From Brevundimonas poindexterae (GTDB lineage Bacteria > Pseudomonadota > Alphaproteobacteria > Caulobacterales > Caulobacteraceae): a DNA stretch of 64,000 nt. Position 1 is the first letter of the stretch; the number at the start of each line of letters is the position of its first letter. Location of the stretch: positions 744,001 to 808,000 of the forward strand of contig NZ_JAIVLL010000002.1 in assembly GCF_020524625.1 (NCBI RefSeq), written 5' to 3'. The position numbers and the translations under genes were made by a program. A model generated the notes under the pieces. That model was not told where the DNA came from. It saw only the letters and a list, made by a program, of their open reading frames with translations, and did not search any database. Shown here one piece after another: positions 30,296-41,790 of the stretch.

Positions 30296-31744
30296 ATGAC
30301 CGGCCTGATCGCGCCGACCGGCTTTCGCGAATACGACGCCCGCTGGGTGCTGGACACCGACCTCGACCTTGAGGGTGTCGAGACCCTGGGTCTGGCGCTG
30401 GCGACCCTCCTGTACGAACTGGACAGCCCGCGCCTCGTCACCGGCCATGACTATCGCAGCTATTCGGAAGACGTGAAGGCGGCCCTGATCCGGGGTCTGG
30501 TCGCCGGCGGGGCCGAGGTTCGCGACATCGGCCTCTGCCTGACCCCCATGGCCTATTTCGCCCGCGAGGCCCTGGGCGTACCGGGCGTCGCCATGGTCAC
30601 GGCCAGCCACAACGAAAACGGCTGGACCGGGGTCAAGATGGGCGCGCATCCGCCCTTCACCTTCGGCCCGGAGGAAATGGCGCGACTCAAGGCCCTGGCG
30701 CTCGAAGGCGGCTGCATCGCGCGTCCCGGCGGGCGCCGGATTGCGGTCGAGGGCTTTGCCGACCGCTATCTGTCAGAGGTCGCCTCCGGGCCGAAACTCT
30801 CCCGGCCGATCCGGGTCGTGGCCGCCTGCGGCAATGGCACGGCGGGCGCCTTCGTGCCCGAGGCCCTGCGCCGCATGGGCGCCGAGGTGATCGAGATGGA
30901 CACCGAGCTCGACTGGACTTTTCCCCGCTACAATCCGAATCCGGAAGATCGCGTCATGCTGGACGCCATGGCCGAACGGGTGTGCGAGACCGGGGCCGAT
31001 CTGGCGCTCGGCTTCGACGGCGATGGCGACCGCTGCGGCGTGGTGGATGACCGGGGCCACGAAATCTTCGCCGACCGCATGGGGCTGATGCTGGCGCGGG
31101 ATCTGGTCGCCGACCATCCCGGCGCGACCTTTGTCGTCGATGTGAAGTCGACCGGCCTTTATCGCACCGACCCCGTGCTGGCCGCCGCCGGGGCGCGCGT
31201 CGTCTATGGCATGACCGGCCACAGTCACATGAAGCGGGCGGTCGCTGCCGAAGGCGCGCTGGTCGGCTTTGAAAAGTCGGGCCATGTCTTTTTCGCCCCG
31301 CCCCTCGGTCGCGGCTACGACGACGCGCTTGTCTTCGCGCGCGAAATCCTGCGCCTGCTGGACCGGTCGGGCGGGCGTCGCCTGTCGGAACTGGAGGCCG
31401 AGCTTCCCCCCGCCTTCACATCCCTGACCATGAGTGCCCATTGTCCGGATACGGAGAAATATGCGGTGGTCGAGCGCATTGCCGGGGAGTACCGGGCGCT
31501 GGCGGGCGCCGGCGGCATTGTGCTGGGCCGGGGCATTCTCGACCTCGTGACCGTCAACGGCATCCGCGTCGAGCTGGAGGGCGGGGCCTGGCTGCTGGTC
31601 CGGGCCTCGTCCAACAAGCCGGAGTTGGTGGTGGTGGTTGAAAGCCTCGATTCGGTCGACGACATGCGGGCGCTTTTCCATGACGCGGTCAAACCCCGGC
31701 TGGCCGCGCATCCCGAGGTCGGGGGCTGGAACCAGGAAGTTTGA
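30296..31744 (+). CDS. phosphomannomutase/phosphoglucomutase
   Basis: Moves phosphate between C6 and C1 of mannose or glucose, feeding GDP-mannose and UDP-glucose for surface polysaccharides. The 482 residues show the alpha-D-phosphohexomutase landmarks: REYDARW near the start, TASHNENGWTGVK with the phosphoserine Ser104, the magnesium loop FDGDGDRCGV, KSTGLYRTD, FEKSGHVFF in the sugar-binding loop and RASSNKPEL in the phosphate-binding domain. The NENGW after the phosphoserine is a variant of the more common NPPEYNG. It lies 45 bp before the FAD-protein gene, possibly one transcript. Confidence 0.93.
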   Translation: MTGLIAPTGFREYDARWVLDTDLDLEGVETLGLALATLLYELDSPRLVTGHDYRSYSEDVKAALIRGLVAGGAEVRDIGLCLTPMAYFAREALGVPGVAMVTASHNENGWTGVKMGAHPPFTFGPEEMARLKALALEGGCIARPGGRRIAVEGFADRYLSEVASGPKLSRPIRVVAACGNGTAGAFVPEALRRMGAEVIEMDTELDWTFPRYNPNPEDRVMLDAMAERVCETGADLALGFDGDGDRCGVVDDRGHEIFADRMGLMLARDLVADHPGATFVVDVKSTGLYRTDPVLAAAGARVVYGMTGHSHMKRAVAAEGALVGFEKSGHVFFAPPLGRGYDDALVFAREILRLLDRSGGRRLSELEAELPPAFTSLTMSAHCPDTEKYAVVERIAGEYRALAGAGGIVLGRGILDLVTVNGIRVELEGGAWLLVRASSNKPELVVVVESLDSVDDMRALFHDAVKPRLAAHPEVGGWNQEV

Positions 31745-31789
31745 CCGCATCCCCCGGACGGTCCATTAGGCCCGCGAGCGGGAGGACGG

Positions 31790-33121
31790 GTGAGCCAGAT
31801 CAGCGACCAGATCGTCATCGTGGGCGGCGGATTCTCCGGCGCCATGGCCGCCGCGCGTCTGGCGGAGCGGGGACTGCCCTCGACCGTCATCGATGCCGGG
31901 GGCGATTTTGGCCGGGGCGTCGCCTATTCCACCCCCTTTGACGGTCACCTGCTGAATGTCCGCTCCAACCGGATGAGCGCGCTTGAGGGATGGCCCGACG
32001 ACTTCGTCGACTGGCTGGCCCGTCATCACCCGGACCGCGCCGACCCGGAGGGTTTCGCCCCGCGTCGCCTGTTCGGCCTCTATGTCCAGAACCGGCTTGA
32101 TGCCGTCGAGGCCGCCCATCCGGGCGCCATCACCCGGACCGCGGGCCGTGTCAGCGCCATCGACGGCACCACAGTGGAGCTGGACGATGGCCGCCGCATC
32201 GCCGGTCGGGCGATCGTGCTCGCCACCGGCAATCCCGCGCCCCGCACCGCTTCCGGCTCCGGTGGCCGGGTGATCGGTGACCCCTGGGCGCCCGGCGCGC
32301 TCGACGGCATCGGCGGTGAGGATCGTCTCATCGTCATCGGCACCGGCCTGACCATGGTCGATATGGCCGTCTGGCTGAAGGCGCGAGGCTGGCGGGGCAC
32401 GCTGCTCGCCCTGTCCCGACGGGGCCTCAGGCCGCGCGCCCATGCGGACCAGCCCGAATCACCGGCTCCCCTTGGCGCCGACCTGATGCAGGGACCGGCG
32501 TCCCGCCGTCTGGCCGCCGCCCGCCGCGCCACCCGCGACGGCGACTGGCGACCGCTGATGGAGGGCCTGCGCCCCCGCACCGGCGCCCTCTGGCAGGCGG
32601 CGGACCTCAAGACCCGCGCCCGCTGGGTGCGCCACCTGCGGCCCTTCTGGGACGTGCATCGCCACCGGATCGCCCCCGCCATCGCCGCGGACATTCAGGC
32701 GCTGGTCGATGCCGGCCGCCTGACGATCGTCGCAGGCCGGGTCGTCTCTCTCGACCCCACCGATCAGGGCGTGACCCTCAACTGGCGGCCCAAGGGTCGG
32801 GCGGAGGTGGAAACGGCCGCCGCTGACTGGCTGATCGACTGCACCGGCCCGGGCCACAGCCCCGCCCGCGATCCGCTGACCGCCCCCCTGATCGCTGCCG
32901 GCCGCACCCGTCTGGATCCGCTCGGCCTCGGCCTTGACCTCGACGACCGGGGCCGGGTCCGGAGTGTGGACGGAACCCCCGACCCCGCCCTGTTCGTTCT
33001 GGGACCGCCCGCCCGCGCGACCTTCTGGGAAACCATCGCCGTCCCCGACATCCGCAAGCGGATCGAGGATCTGGTCGAGACCCTGGCCCAGACCCCGGCC
33101 GAGCAAGGAGTATCTGCATGA
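31790..33121 (+). CDS. FAD/NAD(P)-binding protein
   Basis: A 443-residue soluble flavoprotein. GTG 31790 is the start, with GGGAGG about 8 bases upstream. It opens with a Rossmann FAD motif (IVIVGGGFSGAMAAARLAERG), has FGRGVAYSTPFDGHLLNVRSNRMSA, a second dinucleotide motif (LIVIGTGLTMVDMAVWLKARGW) and the LSRRGLRPRAH segment, and ends with PDPALFVLGPPAR...FWETIAVPDIR. This is the NAD_binding_9 family (SidA/HpnW-like), usually of unknown substrate. Its stop overlaps the start of the PLP-enzyme gene by 4 bp. Confidence 0.88.
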   Translation: MSQISDQIVIVGGGFSGAMAAARLAERGLPSTVIDAGGDFGRGVAYSTPFDGHLLNVRSNRMSALEGWPDDFVDWLARHHPDRADPEGFAPRRLFGLYVQNRLDAVEAAHPGAITRTAGRVSAIDGTTVELDDGRRIAGRAIVLATGNPAPRTASGSGGRVIGDPWAPGALDGIGGEDRLIVIGTGLTMVDMAVWLKARGWRGTLLALSRRGLRPRAHADQPESPAPLGADLMQGPASRRLAAARRATRDGDWRPLMEGLRPRTGALWQAADLKTRARWVRHLRPFWDVHRHRIAPAIAADIQALVDAGRLTIVAGRVVSLDPTDQGVTLNWRPKGRAEVETAAADWLIDCTGPGHSPARDPLTAPLIAAGRTRLDPLGLGLDLDDRGRVRSVDGTPDPALFVLGPPARATFWETIAVPDIRKRIEDLVETLAQTPAEQGVSA

Positions 33122-34398
33122 GCCATCACAAGTCCCGCACCCTGGCCGGCCGCGACCTGGCCCCCGAAACCCTGATGATGGGCTTTGGCTATGATCCGAC
33201 CCTGTCCGAGGGCGCGATCAAGGCGCCGCTGTTCCAGGCCTCGACCTTCGTCTTCCGCTCGGCCGAGGACGGCAAGCGCTTCTTCGAGGTCGCCTATGGC
33301 CTGCGCGAAAAGGAGCCCGACGAGGCGCTGGGCCTGATCTATTCGCGCATTAACAACCCCAACCTCGAAATCCTCGAGGACCGTCTGGCGGTCTGGGACA
33401 AGGCCGATCGGGCCCTGGTCTTTTCCAGCGGCATGGCGGCCATCTCGACGGCCATGCTGGCCCTGACCCGGCCGGGCGACACCGTCCTCTATGCGGCTCC
33501 GGCCTATGGCGGCACCGAATATCTGTTCGACCGCATCCTGCCCCGCTACGGCGTCAAGGTGGCCCAGGTGCTGGCCACCGAGGGCACCGAGGCGCTGCGG
33601 ACGGCCATTCGTGACACGGCCGCAAAGGCCGCCGAGGGCGGCGGGCGTCTGGCGGTCGTCTATCTGGAAACCCCGTCCAACCCGACCAATCAGGTCGTGG
33701 ATATCGCGGCCGCCGTGGCCGAGGTGCAGGGTCTGGGTCAGGCCGAGCGGCCGGTGGTGGCGGTCGACAACACCTTCCTCGGCCCCCTGTGGCAGCGCCC
33801 GCTGGAGCTTGGCGCCGACCTGTCGCTCTATTCGCTGACCAAGTACGTCGGGGGTCACTCCGACCTGATCGCCGGGGGCTGCCTGGGCACGGCCGAGGTC
33901 ATGGCTCGCATCGCCGAGATGCGGACCATCTGCGGCACCGCCACCGACCCTCATACCGCCTGGCTGCTCAGCCGCAGCCTGGAAACCCTGCACCTGCGGA
34001 TGGAGCGGTCACAGGACAATGCCCGGGTGCTCAGCGAGCGTCTGCGCGCGCACGACAAGGTCACCGATGTGCTGGTCGCGGGCGGCGGCGCCGGCGAGCA
34101 GCGCGCCATCTTCGAGGCCCAGTGTCAGGGGCCGGGCTCGACCTTTTCGATCCGCGTGCGCGGCGGCGAGGCCGAGGCCTTCCGTGTGCTGAATGCCCTG
34201 AGACTGTTCAAGCTGGCCGTCAGCCTCGGCGGGTCGGAAAGTCTGGCTTCCCACCCGTCCAGCATGACCCACTCGGACTATTCGCGCGAGGCCAAGACCC
34301 GCTGCGGCATCGGCGATGACCTGATCCGGCTGTCGGTCGGCGTCGAAAACGTCGAGGACCTCTGGACGGATCTGGAGCAGGCGCTCGCGGTGATCTGA
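33118..34398 (+). CDS. cystathionine gamma-synthase family PLP enzyme
   Basis: A 426-residue PLP-dependent Cys/Met-metabolism enzyme of the gamma-elimination or gamma-replacement type. Landmarks are YSRINNPNLEILEDRLA, VFSSGMAAISTAMLAL, ETPSNPTN, VDNTFLGPLWQRPLELGAD and the PLP lysine in SLTKYVGGHSDLIAGG. It is some 30 residues longer than E. coli MetB because of an insert after FVFRSAEDGKRFFE, a subfamily typical of alphaproteobacteria and labelled only as cystathionine gamma-synthase family. The exact reaction is not known. Translation is coupled to the flavoprotein (ATGA); it converges on glmM. Confidence 0.88.
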   Translation: MSHHKSRTLAGRDLAPETLMMGFGYDPTLSEGAIKAPLFQASTFVFRSAEDGKRFFEVAYGLREKEPDEALGLIYSRINNPNLEILEDRLAVWDKADRALVFSSGMAAISTAMLALTRPGDTVLYAAPAYGGTEYLFDRILPRYGVKVAQVLATEGTEALRTAIRDTAAKAAEGGGRLAVVYLETPSNPTNQVVDIAAAVAEVQGLGQAERPVVAVDNTFLGPLWQRPLELGADLSLYSLTKYVGGHSDLIAGGCLGTAEVMARIAEMRTICGTATDPHTAWLLSRSLETLHLRMERSQDNARVLSERLRAHDKVTDVLVAGGGAGEQRAIFEAQCQGPGSTFSIRVRGGEAEAFRVLNALRLFKLAVSLGGSESLASHPSSMTHSDYSREAKTRCGIGDDLIRLSVGVENVEDLWTDLEQALAVI

Positions 34399-34402
34399 AC
34401 GA

Positions 34403-35755
34403 TCAGCCGGCCGCCGCCTTCACTGCGGCGCAGATATCGCTGACGACGGACCGGACAAGGGCCTCGTCATCGCCCTCGGCCATGACCCGGATCAACTTTT
34501 CCGTGCCGGATTTGCGCACCAGCACCCGGCCCTGCCCCTTCAGCCGGGCCTCACCCTCGGCGATGGCGGTCTTGACGCTGGCGGCCTCCATCGGCTTGCC
34601 GGCGGCATAGCGGACATTCTCGAGGATCTGCGGCACCGGGTCGAACTGGCGCGCCAGCTCGCTCATCGGCCGGCCGCTCTTGACCAGAACCGCCAGCACC
34701 TGCAGCGCCGAGATCAGGCCGTCGCCCGTGGTCGCATGGTCGCGCAGGATGATGTGACCCGACTGCTCGCCGCCCAGGTTGAAGCCACCCTCGCGCATCC
34801 GCTCCATCACATAGCGGTCGCCGACCTTGGTGCGCTCCAGCGAAAGGCCGTCGGCCAGTAGCGCCCGCTCCAGGCCCAGGTTGGACATGACGGTCGCCAC
34901 CACACCGCCTCCGGTCAGCAGTCCCTGTTCCGACCAGTCGCGCGCCACCAGCGCCATGATCTGGTCGCCGTCGACGATCTGTCCCTTCTCGTCGCAGATG
35001 ATCACGCGGTCGGCATCGCCATCCAGCGCAATGCCGATATCGGCCCGGTGCAGATTGACCGCGGCGCTCAGCGCCTGCGGATGGGTCGAGCCGCAATCCG
35101 CATTGATATTCAGGCCGTTGGGCTCGACGCCCAGCGGAAACACCTCGGCGCCCAGCTCATAGAGCGTGGTCGGGGCGACGCGGTAGCCGGCCCCGTTGGC
35201 GCAGTCGATCACCACCCGGAGACCCTTCAGGCTCAATGTCTTGGGGAAGGTCGCCTTGGCCACCTCGATATAGCGCGCCTGGCTGTCGTCGATCCGCTTG
35301 ACCCGCCCCAGCTTGTCCGCCGGCGCCAGGTCCTCGTCCAGTTCGGCGTCCATCATGGCCTCGATCTTCAGCTCGACCGAGTCCGACAGCTTGTAGCCGT
35401 CCGGCCCGAACAGCTTGATGCCATTGTCCATGAAGGCGTTGTGCGAGGCCGAGATCATCACGCCCAGATCGGCGCGCATCGACCGGGTCATCATGGCCAC
35501 GCCCGGCGTCGGCAGGGGGCCGAAGGTGATGACGTCCATGCCCGCGCTGGCGAAACCCGCCACCAGGGCCGGCTCGATCATATAGCCCGACAGGCGCGTA
35601 TCCTTGCCGATCACCACCAGATGGCGCCGGTCGTCCTCGGACATGAACAGCCGCCCGGCGGCCAGTCCGACGCGCAGGGCCACCTCGGGCGTCATGGGGT
35701 GCGCATTGGCCCGGCCCCGGATACCATCGGTACCGAAATAGCGTCTCTCACCCAT
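34403..35755 (-). CDS. glmM: phosphoglucosamine mutase
   Basis: Converts glucosamine 6-phosphate to glucosamine 1-phosphate for UDP-GlcNAc, hence peptidoglycan and LPS. The 450 residues start [13 protein letters not shown], carry the phosphoserine in [14 protein letters not shown] (Ser104), the magnesium loop [20 protein letters not shown] and the [14 protein letters not shown] phosphate site. This is the precise GlmM pattern, distinct from the phosphohexomutase upstream. It is divergent from glmS with a 198-bp gap, so the two enzymes feeding one pathway share an intergenic region. Confidence 0.98.
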   Translation of the reverse strand: MGERRYFGTDGIRGRANAHPMTPEVALRVGLAAGRLFMSEDDRRHLVVIGKDTRLSGYMIEPALVAGFASAGMDVITFGPLPTPGVAMMTRSMRADLGVMISASHNAFMDNGIKLFGPDGYKLSDSVELKIEAMMDAELDEDLAPADKLGRVKRIDDSQARYIEVAKATFPKTLSLKGLRVVIDCANGAGYRVAPTTLYELGAEVFPLGVEPNGLNINADCGSTHPQALSAAVNLHRADIGIALDGDADRVIICDEKGQIVDGDQIMALVARDWSEQGLLTGGGVVATVMSNLGLERALLADGLSLERTKVGDRYVMERMREGGFNLGGEQSGHIILRDHATTGDGLISALQVLAVLVKSGRPMSELARQFDPVPQILENVRYAAGKPMEAASVKTAIAEGEARLKGQGRVLVRKSGTEKLIRVMAEGDDEALVRSVVSDICAAVKAAAG

Positions 35756-35888
35756 CGTCGTCCCTCGTCCTCGGCCCTTTTGTCGGCTTCAATCAGGCAC
35801 GGAAACCTTGCGAAACCGCAATTTAGGTGTCACGCCCCGACGTTCTGGCCTAGGGGAGGTGCCGCCTCTCCCGGGCGAAAAACGGCTT

Positions 35889-35934
35889 AGACCGTCACAG
35901 GGGCGTGGGTAAAGCCATGGTTTCCTGACGGTCT
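35889..35934 (+). promoter_or_regulatory. inverted repeat in the glmS leader
   Basis: AGACCGTCA (35889-35897) and TGACGGTCT (35926-35934) form a perfect 9-bp inverted repeat 28 bases apart. The right arm ends 19 bases before the glmS ATG, close to its ribosome site (GAGGAACAGGA). It could be an RNA hairpin or a protein operator. Confidence 0.4.
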
Positions 35935-35953
35935 GTGATGAGGAACAGGACAC

Positions 35954-37768
<1,815 letters not shown>

Positions 37769-37787
37769 TCCCGTACAGGAGTCCTTC

Positions 37788-38666
37788 ATGACCACCACGC
37801 CCGCCCGCCTGCGCAAGGCCGTTCTGCCCGTCGCCGGTCTCGGCACCCGGGTCCTGCCCGGCACCAAGACCACGCCCAAGGAGCTGCTGAACGTCGTTGA
37901 CCGGCCGATCCTCAGCTACATCGTCGAGGAAGCGCGCGAGGCGGGGATCGAGCACATCGTCTTCGTGACGGGGCGGGCCAAGGCGGCCATCGAGGACTAT
38001 TTCGACCACCAGATCGAGCTGGAGGCCCAGCTGGAGGCCAAGGGCAAGACCGACATCCTCGAGATGATGAACGCCGAACTGGCCCAGGCCGGCGAGATGA
38101 GCTTCACCCGCCAGATGCAGCCCAAGGGCCTCGGTCACGCCGTCTGGTGCGCCCGTGACATCATCGGCGACGAGCCCTTCGCCGTCATCCTGCCCGACGT
38201 GATCGTCGACGGTCAGCCGGGCGCCCTGAAACAGCTGGCCGACGTCTATGCCGAGGTCGGTGGCAATGTCATCGGCGTCGAACAGGTACCCGAGGCCGAC
38301 ACCCACAAATACGGCATCGTCGATCCGGCCGAGCGGAACGGCCGCCGCATCTCGATGAAGGGCATGGTCGAAAAGCCCCCGCGCGGCGAGGCGCCCTCGA
38401 ACCTGTCGATCTCGGGCCGCTACATTCTCCAGCCGCAGATCTTCGACCTGCTGGCGACCCAGGGCCGGGGCGCGGGCGGTGAAATCCAGCTGACCGACGC
38501 CATGGCCCGCCTGATGCAGGACCAGGCCTTCACCGCCTATGAGTATGAGGGCAATACCCACGACTGCGGCGACAAGATCGGCCTGCTGCGCGCCAATGTG
38601 GCCCTGGCGCTCAAGCGCCCCGACCTCGGCGACGCCGCCCGCGAGGCCATCGCAGCCCTGCTCTGA
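37788..38666 (+). CDS. galU: UTP-glucose-1-phosphate uridylyltransferase
   Basis: Makes UDP-glucose from UTP and glucose 1-phosphate for surface glycans. The ATG at 37788 (MTTTPARLRKAVLPVAGLGTR), with AGGAG 6 bases ahead, is internal to a longer frame and gives 292 residues. The nucleotide-binding GLGTRVLPGTKTTPKELL, then PILSYIVEEAREAGIE, GLGHAVWCARDIIGDEPFAV and EIQLTDAM match GalU. The glmS-galU order suggests co-regulated sugar-nucleotide supply. Confidence 0.97.
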   Translation: MTTTPARLRKAVLPVAGLGTRVLPGTKTTPKELLNVVDRPILSYIVEEAREAGIEHIVFVTGRAKAAIEDYFDHQIELEAQLEAKGKTDILEMMNAELAQAGEMSFTRQMQPKGLGHAVWCARDIIGDEPFAVILPDVIVDGQPGALKQLADVYAEVGGNVIGVEQVPEADTHKYGIVDPAERNGRRISMKGMVEKPPRGEAPSNLSISGRYILQPQIFDLLATQGRGAGGEIQLTDAMARLMQDQAFTAYEYEGNTHDCGDKIGLLRANVALALKRPDLGDAAREAIAALL

Positions 38667-38777
38667 CATCCTGTCAGCCCGGAAGTCCTGAAAGGGCTAT
38701 CCGGGGCGGGGCCTTAATCGTGACGGGTTCTGTGTTATAAGCCCCGCCTTTCCACCCGCCCCGCCCGCCTCGACAGG

Positions 38778-39941
38778 ATGCTTTCCGTGAGCGCCACGCT
38801 CGATCTGTCCCGCGCCACCCAAAAGGCTGCCACGCCCGTCAACCTCTCGGGGCTGACGCGCGAGGGCCTGCGTCAGGCCCTGATCGACGCCGACATCTGC
38901 CCGCCGGAAAAGGCGCGGATGCGGGCCTCCCAGATCTGGGGCTGGATCCACAACCACGGCGTCACCGACTTCGACGCCATGAGCAATGTCGCCCGCGACA
39001 CGCGGGAAAAACTGGCCGCCGTCTTCACCCTGGCCCGCCCCGAGATCGTCGAGCGTCAGGTGTCGAACGACGGCACCCGCAAATGGCTGATCCGCACCGC
39101 CCCGGGCATCGAGATCGAGACCGTCTACATCCCCGATGTGGGCCGGGCCGGCGCCCTGTGCGTGTCCAGCCAGGTGGGCTGCACCCTCAACTGCACCTTC
39201 TGCCACACGGGCACGCAAAAGCTGGTTCGCAACCTGACCGCGGCCGAGATCGTCGCCCAGGTCCAGGTCGCCCGCGACGACCTCGGCGAATGGCCGTCCC
39301 CCAAGGAAGACCGCCGCCTGTCGAACATCGTCTTCATGGGCATGGGCGAGCCGCTCTACAATCTCGACAACGTCGCCGACGCCATCGACATCATTTCCGA
39401 CAATGAGGGCATCGCCCTGTCGCGGCGCCGGATCACCGTCTCGACCTCGGGCGTCGTGCCCCAGCTGCAGGCGCTGGGCGAGCGCACCCAGGCCATGCTG
39501 GCCATCAGCCTGCACGCCACCAACGACCCCCTGCGCGACGTGCTGGTGCCGCTGAACAAGAAGTACGACCTCGAGGCCCTGATGGCCGGCATCCGCGCCT
39601 ATCCCGGCCTGTCGAATGCCCGTCGCGTGACCTTCGAATACGTCATGCTGAAGGGCGTCAATGACAGCCCCGAGGAAGCCCGCGCCCTGCTGAACCTGAT
39701 CAAGGGCATCCCGGCCAAGATCAATCTGATCCCGTTCAATCCCTGGCCCGGCACCGACTATCAGTGCTCGGACTGGAAGACGATCGAACGCTTCGCCGCC
39801 ATCCTGAACAAGGCCGGCTACGCCAGCCCGATCCGCACCCCCCGCGGCCGCGACATCCTCGCCGCCTGCGGCCAGCTCAAGTCGGAAAGCGAAAAGGTCC
39901 GGGCTTCTACGCTTCGCAGGGCGGAGCAGGACGCGGCTTAA
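38778..39941 (+). CDS. rlmN: dual-specificity 23S rRNA/tRNA methyltransferase RlmN
   Basis: Radical-SAM enzyme that makes 2-methyladenosine at position 2503 of 23S rRNA and at position 37 of some tRNAs. The 387 residues carry the iron-sulfur ligands in [26 protein letters not shown] and [14 protein letters not shown] at the N-terminus, and [32 protein letters not shown] and the cysteine region ending [15 protein letters not shown] at 38735-38740 may be its -10. The 3' end overlaps the convergent membrane-protein gene by 35 bp. Confidence 0.97.
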   Translation: MLSVSATLDLSRATQKAATPVNLSGLTREGLRQALIDADICPPEKARMRASQIWGWIHNHGVTDFDAMSNVARDTREKLAAVFTLARPEIVERQVSNDGTRKWLIRTAPGIEIETVYIPDVGRAGALCVSSQVGCTLNCTFCHTGTQKLVRNLTAAEIVAQVQVARDDLGEWPSPKEDRRLSNIVFMGMGEPLYNLDNVADAIDIISDNEGIALSRRRITVSTSGVVPQLQALGERTQAMLAISLHATNDPLRDVLVPLNKKYDLEALMAGIRAYPGLSNARRVTFEYVMLKGVNDSPEEARALLNLIKGIPAKINLIPFNPWPGTDYQCSDWKTIERFAAILNKAGYASPIRTPRGRDILAACGQLKSESEKVRASTLRRAEQDAA

Positions 39942-40380
39942 GCACCTGGCGGCAGGCGAGCCAGACCGCCAGTCCCGCAGCGGCCCCCGGGAGAACCTGG
40001 TAGGCGGCTAGCTCGATTATTCCCCCCATGGCGTGAGGTGTCACCACGTTGAAGTAGGCCATGCTGGCTGTGGTCGTCAGCAGGCTTCCTGCCGCCAGGG
40101 CGACGAAGAGGTTCCCGGCGCGGAGCCATGCTACGACCAGCAAGACCGGCAGTCCTCCGACGATCATCAGGAGTAGATAGTGCATGAGGACAAAGAACCC
40201 GGCCCACAGGACGAGGACAACGATCGCAACCCCTTGAAGGATCGATAATTCAGGCGGGGAGGCGCTGGTAAAGGCGACGAGGGCCAGCCATTGCAGAGAT
40301 GCCACTCCCGTTGCGGCTACAGAGCCCGCCGCCGTTGAATACAGCGCGACCTTCATGATCGGCTTGGCGCGACCGTCCAT
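39907..40380 (-). CDS. hypothetical multi-helix membrane protein
   Basis: Taking ATG 40380 ([15 protein letters not shown]) gives 157 residues with four hydrophobic helices (about residues 8-30, 42-72, 82-102 and 120-145) and a short basic tail. The longer frame to 40596 would add 72 residues of arginine-rich junk and is rejected. The ATG shares a base with the stop of the next upstream gene (TGATG), so the two small membrane proteins and the desaturase are likely one transcript. Its codon use is less GC-biased than its neighbours. No family recognised. Confidence 0.65.
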   Translation of the reverse strand: MDGRAKPIMKVALYSTAAGSVAATGVASLQWLALVAFTSASPPELSILQGVAIVVLVLWAGFFVLMHYLLLMIVGGLPVLLVVAWLRAGNLFVALAAGSLLTTTASMAYFNVVTPHAMGGIIELAAYQVLPGAAAGLAVWLACRQVLKPRPAPPCEA

Positions 40381-40796
40381 CACAAGGCGCCCGTGGATGA
40401 TGGGCCGTCCGCCATCATACGCTGAAACACCCAGCCCCCGACGGCGCCGGACAGGGGGAAGCCGAGGATCAGCATCAAGTCGCCCGCTGCCCCCCATGGG
40501 GCAAAAAGAACTCCGCCGACAATCAGGGTGACTCCCCCGCCGATCAGGGCAGCGGCAACGGGGCGGTTCAGCCTCGTCCGTCTCAGCATAAGCCACACGC
40601 CGGGCCCGAAGACGGCCGCACCGAGCAGAAATGCAGGGGCCACCAGGACGATGCTCAGGAAACCGAACACCAATGCGCCAAGCCCGTCAGCCACTGCGCC
40701 GATAACGGCAAACTGCAGCGTATATGCGGTTCCCGCCAGTAGGCCGGCGCAGAAGGTCGTGATGACCAGACGACCGGCGAGGCGAGCGCGCTTCAT
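40380..40796 (-). CDS. hypothetical four-helix membrane protein
   Basis: A 138-residue protein with four hydrophobic helices and hardly any soluble part (VITTFCAGLLAGTAYTLQFAV; GFLSIVLVAPAFLLGAAVFGPGVWLML; AALIGGGVTLIVGGVLFAP; LILGFPLSGAVGGWVF), ending in a short polar tail. It overlaps the desaturase stop at 40793-40796 (ATGA) and the next gene by one base. This middle position in a desaturase operon suggests a membrane-lipid or desaturation role, but no family is recognised. Confidence 0.65.
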   Translation of the reverse strand: MKRARLAGRLVITTFCAGLLAGTAYTLQFAVIGAVADGLGALVFGFLSIVLVAPAFLLGAAVFGPGVWLMLRRTRLNRPVAAALIGGGVTLIVGGVLFAPWGAAGDLMLILGFPLSGAVGGWVFQRMMADGPSSTGAL

Positions 40797-41704
40797 CGCA
40801 TCGCCTCCAGCCGCGCAATCCGCCCCGGCATGGCCTCCGGCGTCCGCACATCCCAGGCCAGGCCCAGTCGCTCCAGCAGCTGGATGAAGCGGTAGCCCCA
40901 GTCGCTCTGACCCGGATACAGACCCAGCCGCGCCGAGCCGGGAAAGGCGTGATGATTGTTGTGCCAGGCCTCACCCATGGTCGGGATGGCGGCCCACGGC
41001 ACATCGTGGGCCTGCACGCCGGATGCGGGAACGCGCCAGCTCTGCGGGCCCTGCGTATGGGCCAGCCGCCCGACGAACCAGTGGCCGATGATCGAGACGG
41101 AAATCCGGACGCAGACGCCCCAGACGACGAAGCTCCATCCACCGGCCAGCCATAGCAGTCCCGCGATCGGCAGTTGCTGCAGCATCCATGTACGTTCCAG
41201 AAACCGGTAGAGCCGGTCCCGCTGGAAGCGCCCAAGGTCGAATGCGGGGGGGCGCTTGAGTTCCAGCCGGCAATGCATTTGCCACCAGGCATCGGTCAGG
41301 ATCGGCGCGCGGTTGGCCAGATAGGGATGGCAGTCCGGCTGGCGCTGGGCCCAGTCCCGCAAGTCGTGCGCACGGATCATCCAGAACGGGCCGCTCATGC
41401 CGACCGCCGTGCCGATCCAGACCAGTATGTGCTCCAGCCATAGCGGGCACTGGAAACTGCCGTGGATCATGCGCCGGTGAAAGCCGACGGAGTGACCGAG
41501 CAACAGGGTCCCGCCCGTCGTGACCATGAAGACTCCGAGCGCGCTCCAACTGAACGTCAGCGGCGCCAGAACGATGGCTGCGGCCAGCATGCCGCCGTTC
41601 CAGACCGAGTGCACCGGATCCCAGACGACCCGGCCCTCGACCGGGCTGCACCCCGGCCGTTCGACGAGACTGTTGACGGCATTCGGATCGTGAGCGTCTG
41701 ACAT
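40793..41704 (-). CDS. membrane fatty-acid desaturase (acyl-CoA desaturase-like)
   Basis: A 303-residue integral membrane di-iron enzyme. The start at 41704 (MSDAHD) has AAAGG 8 bases upstream. Histidine boxes are HSVGFH (box 1) and EAWHNNHH (box 3). The expected middle HxxHH is replaced by RAHDLRDWAQRQPDCH, a recognisable but atypical variant. Membrane helices lie at about residues 40-75, 80-100 and 165-200. It should introduce a double bond in membrane acyl chains, consistent with divergent control by the ArsR gene. The last 4 bp overlap the downstream gene. Confidence 0.88.
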   Translation of the reverse strand: MSDAHDPNAVNSLVERPGCSPVEGRVVWDPVHSVWNGGMLAAAIVLAPLTFSWSALGVFMVTTGGTLLLGHSVGFHRRMIHGSFQCPLWLEHILVWIGTAVGMSGPFWMIRAHDLRDWAQRQPDCHPYLANRAPILTDAWWQMHCRLELKRPPAFDLGRFQRDRLYRFLERTWMLQQLPIAGLLWLAGGWSFVVWGVCVRISVSIIGHWFVGRLAHTQGPQSWRVPASGVQAHDVPWAAIPTMGEAWHNNHHAFPGSARLGLYPGQSDWGYRFIQLLERLGLAWDVRTPEAMPGRIARLEAMR

Positions 41705-41717
41705 GCGTAAGGCCTTT

Positions 41718-41786
41718 CGGTATTTAAGTAATAGCTTACACACGCGAATGCGGCTGGCAAGCCCTTAGCAAATCGCTTAAATACCG
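41718..41786. promoter_or_regulatory. paired inverted operators between desaturase and ArsR genes
   Basis: CGGTATTTAAG (41718-41728) and CTTAAATACCG (41776-41786) are a perfect 11-bp inverted repeat 47 bases apart. Each arm continues into a palindrome-like site: TTAAG-N5-GCTTA on the left and, reading the other strand, TTAAG-N6-GCTAA on the right. One site sits just before each divergent start codon, as expected for an ArsR regulator controlling itself and the desaturase. Confidence 0.6.
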
Positions 41787-41790
41787 GGCG

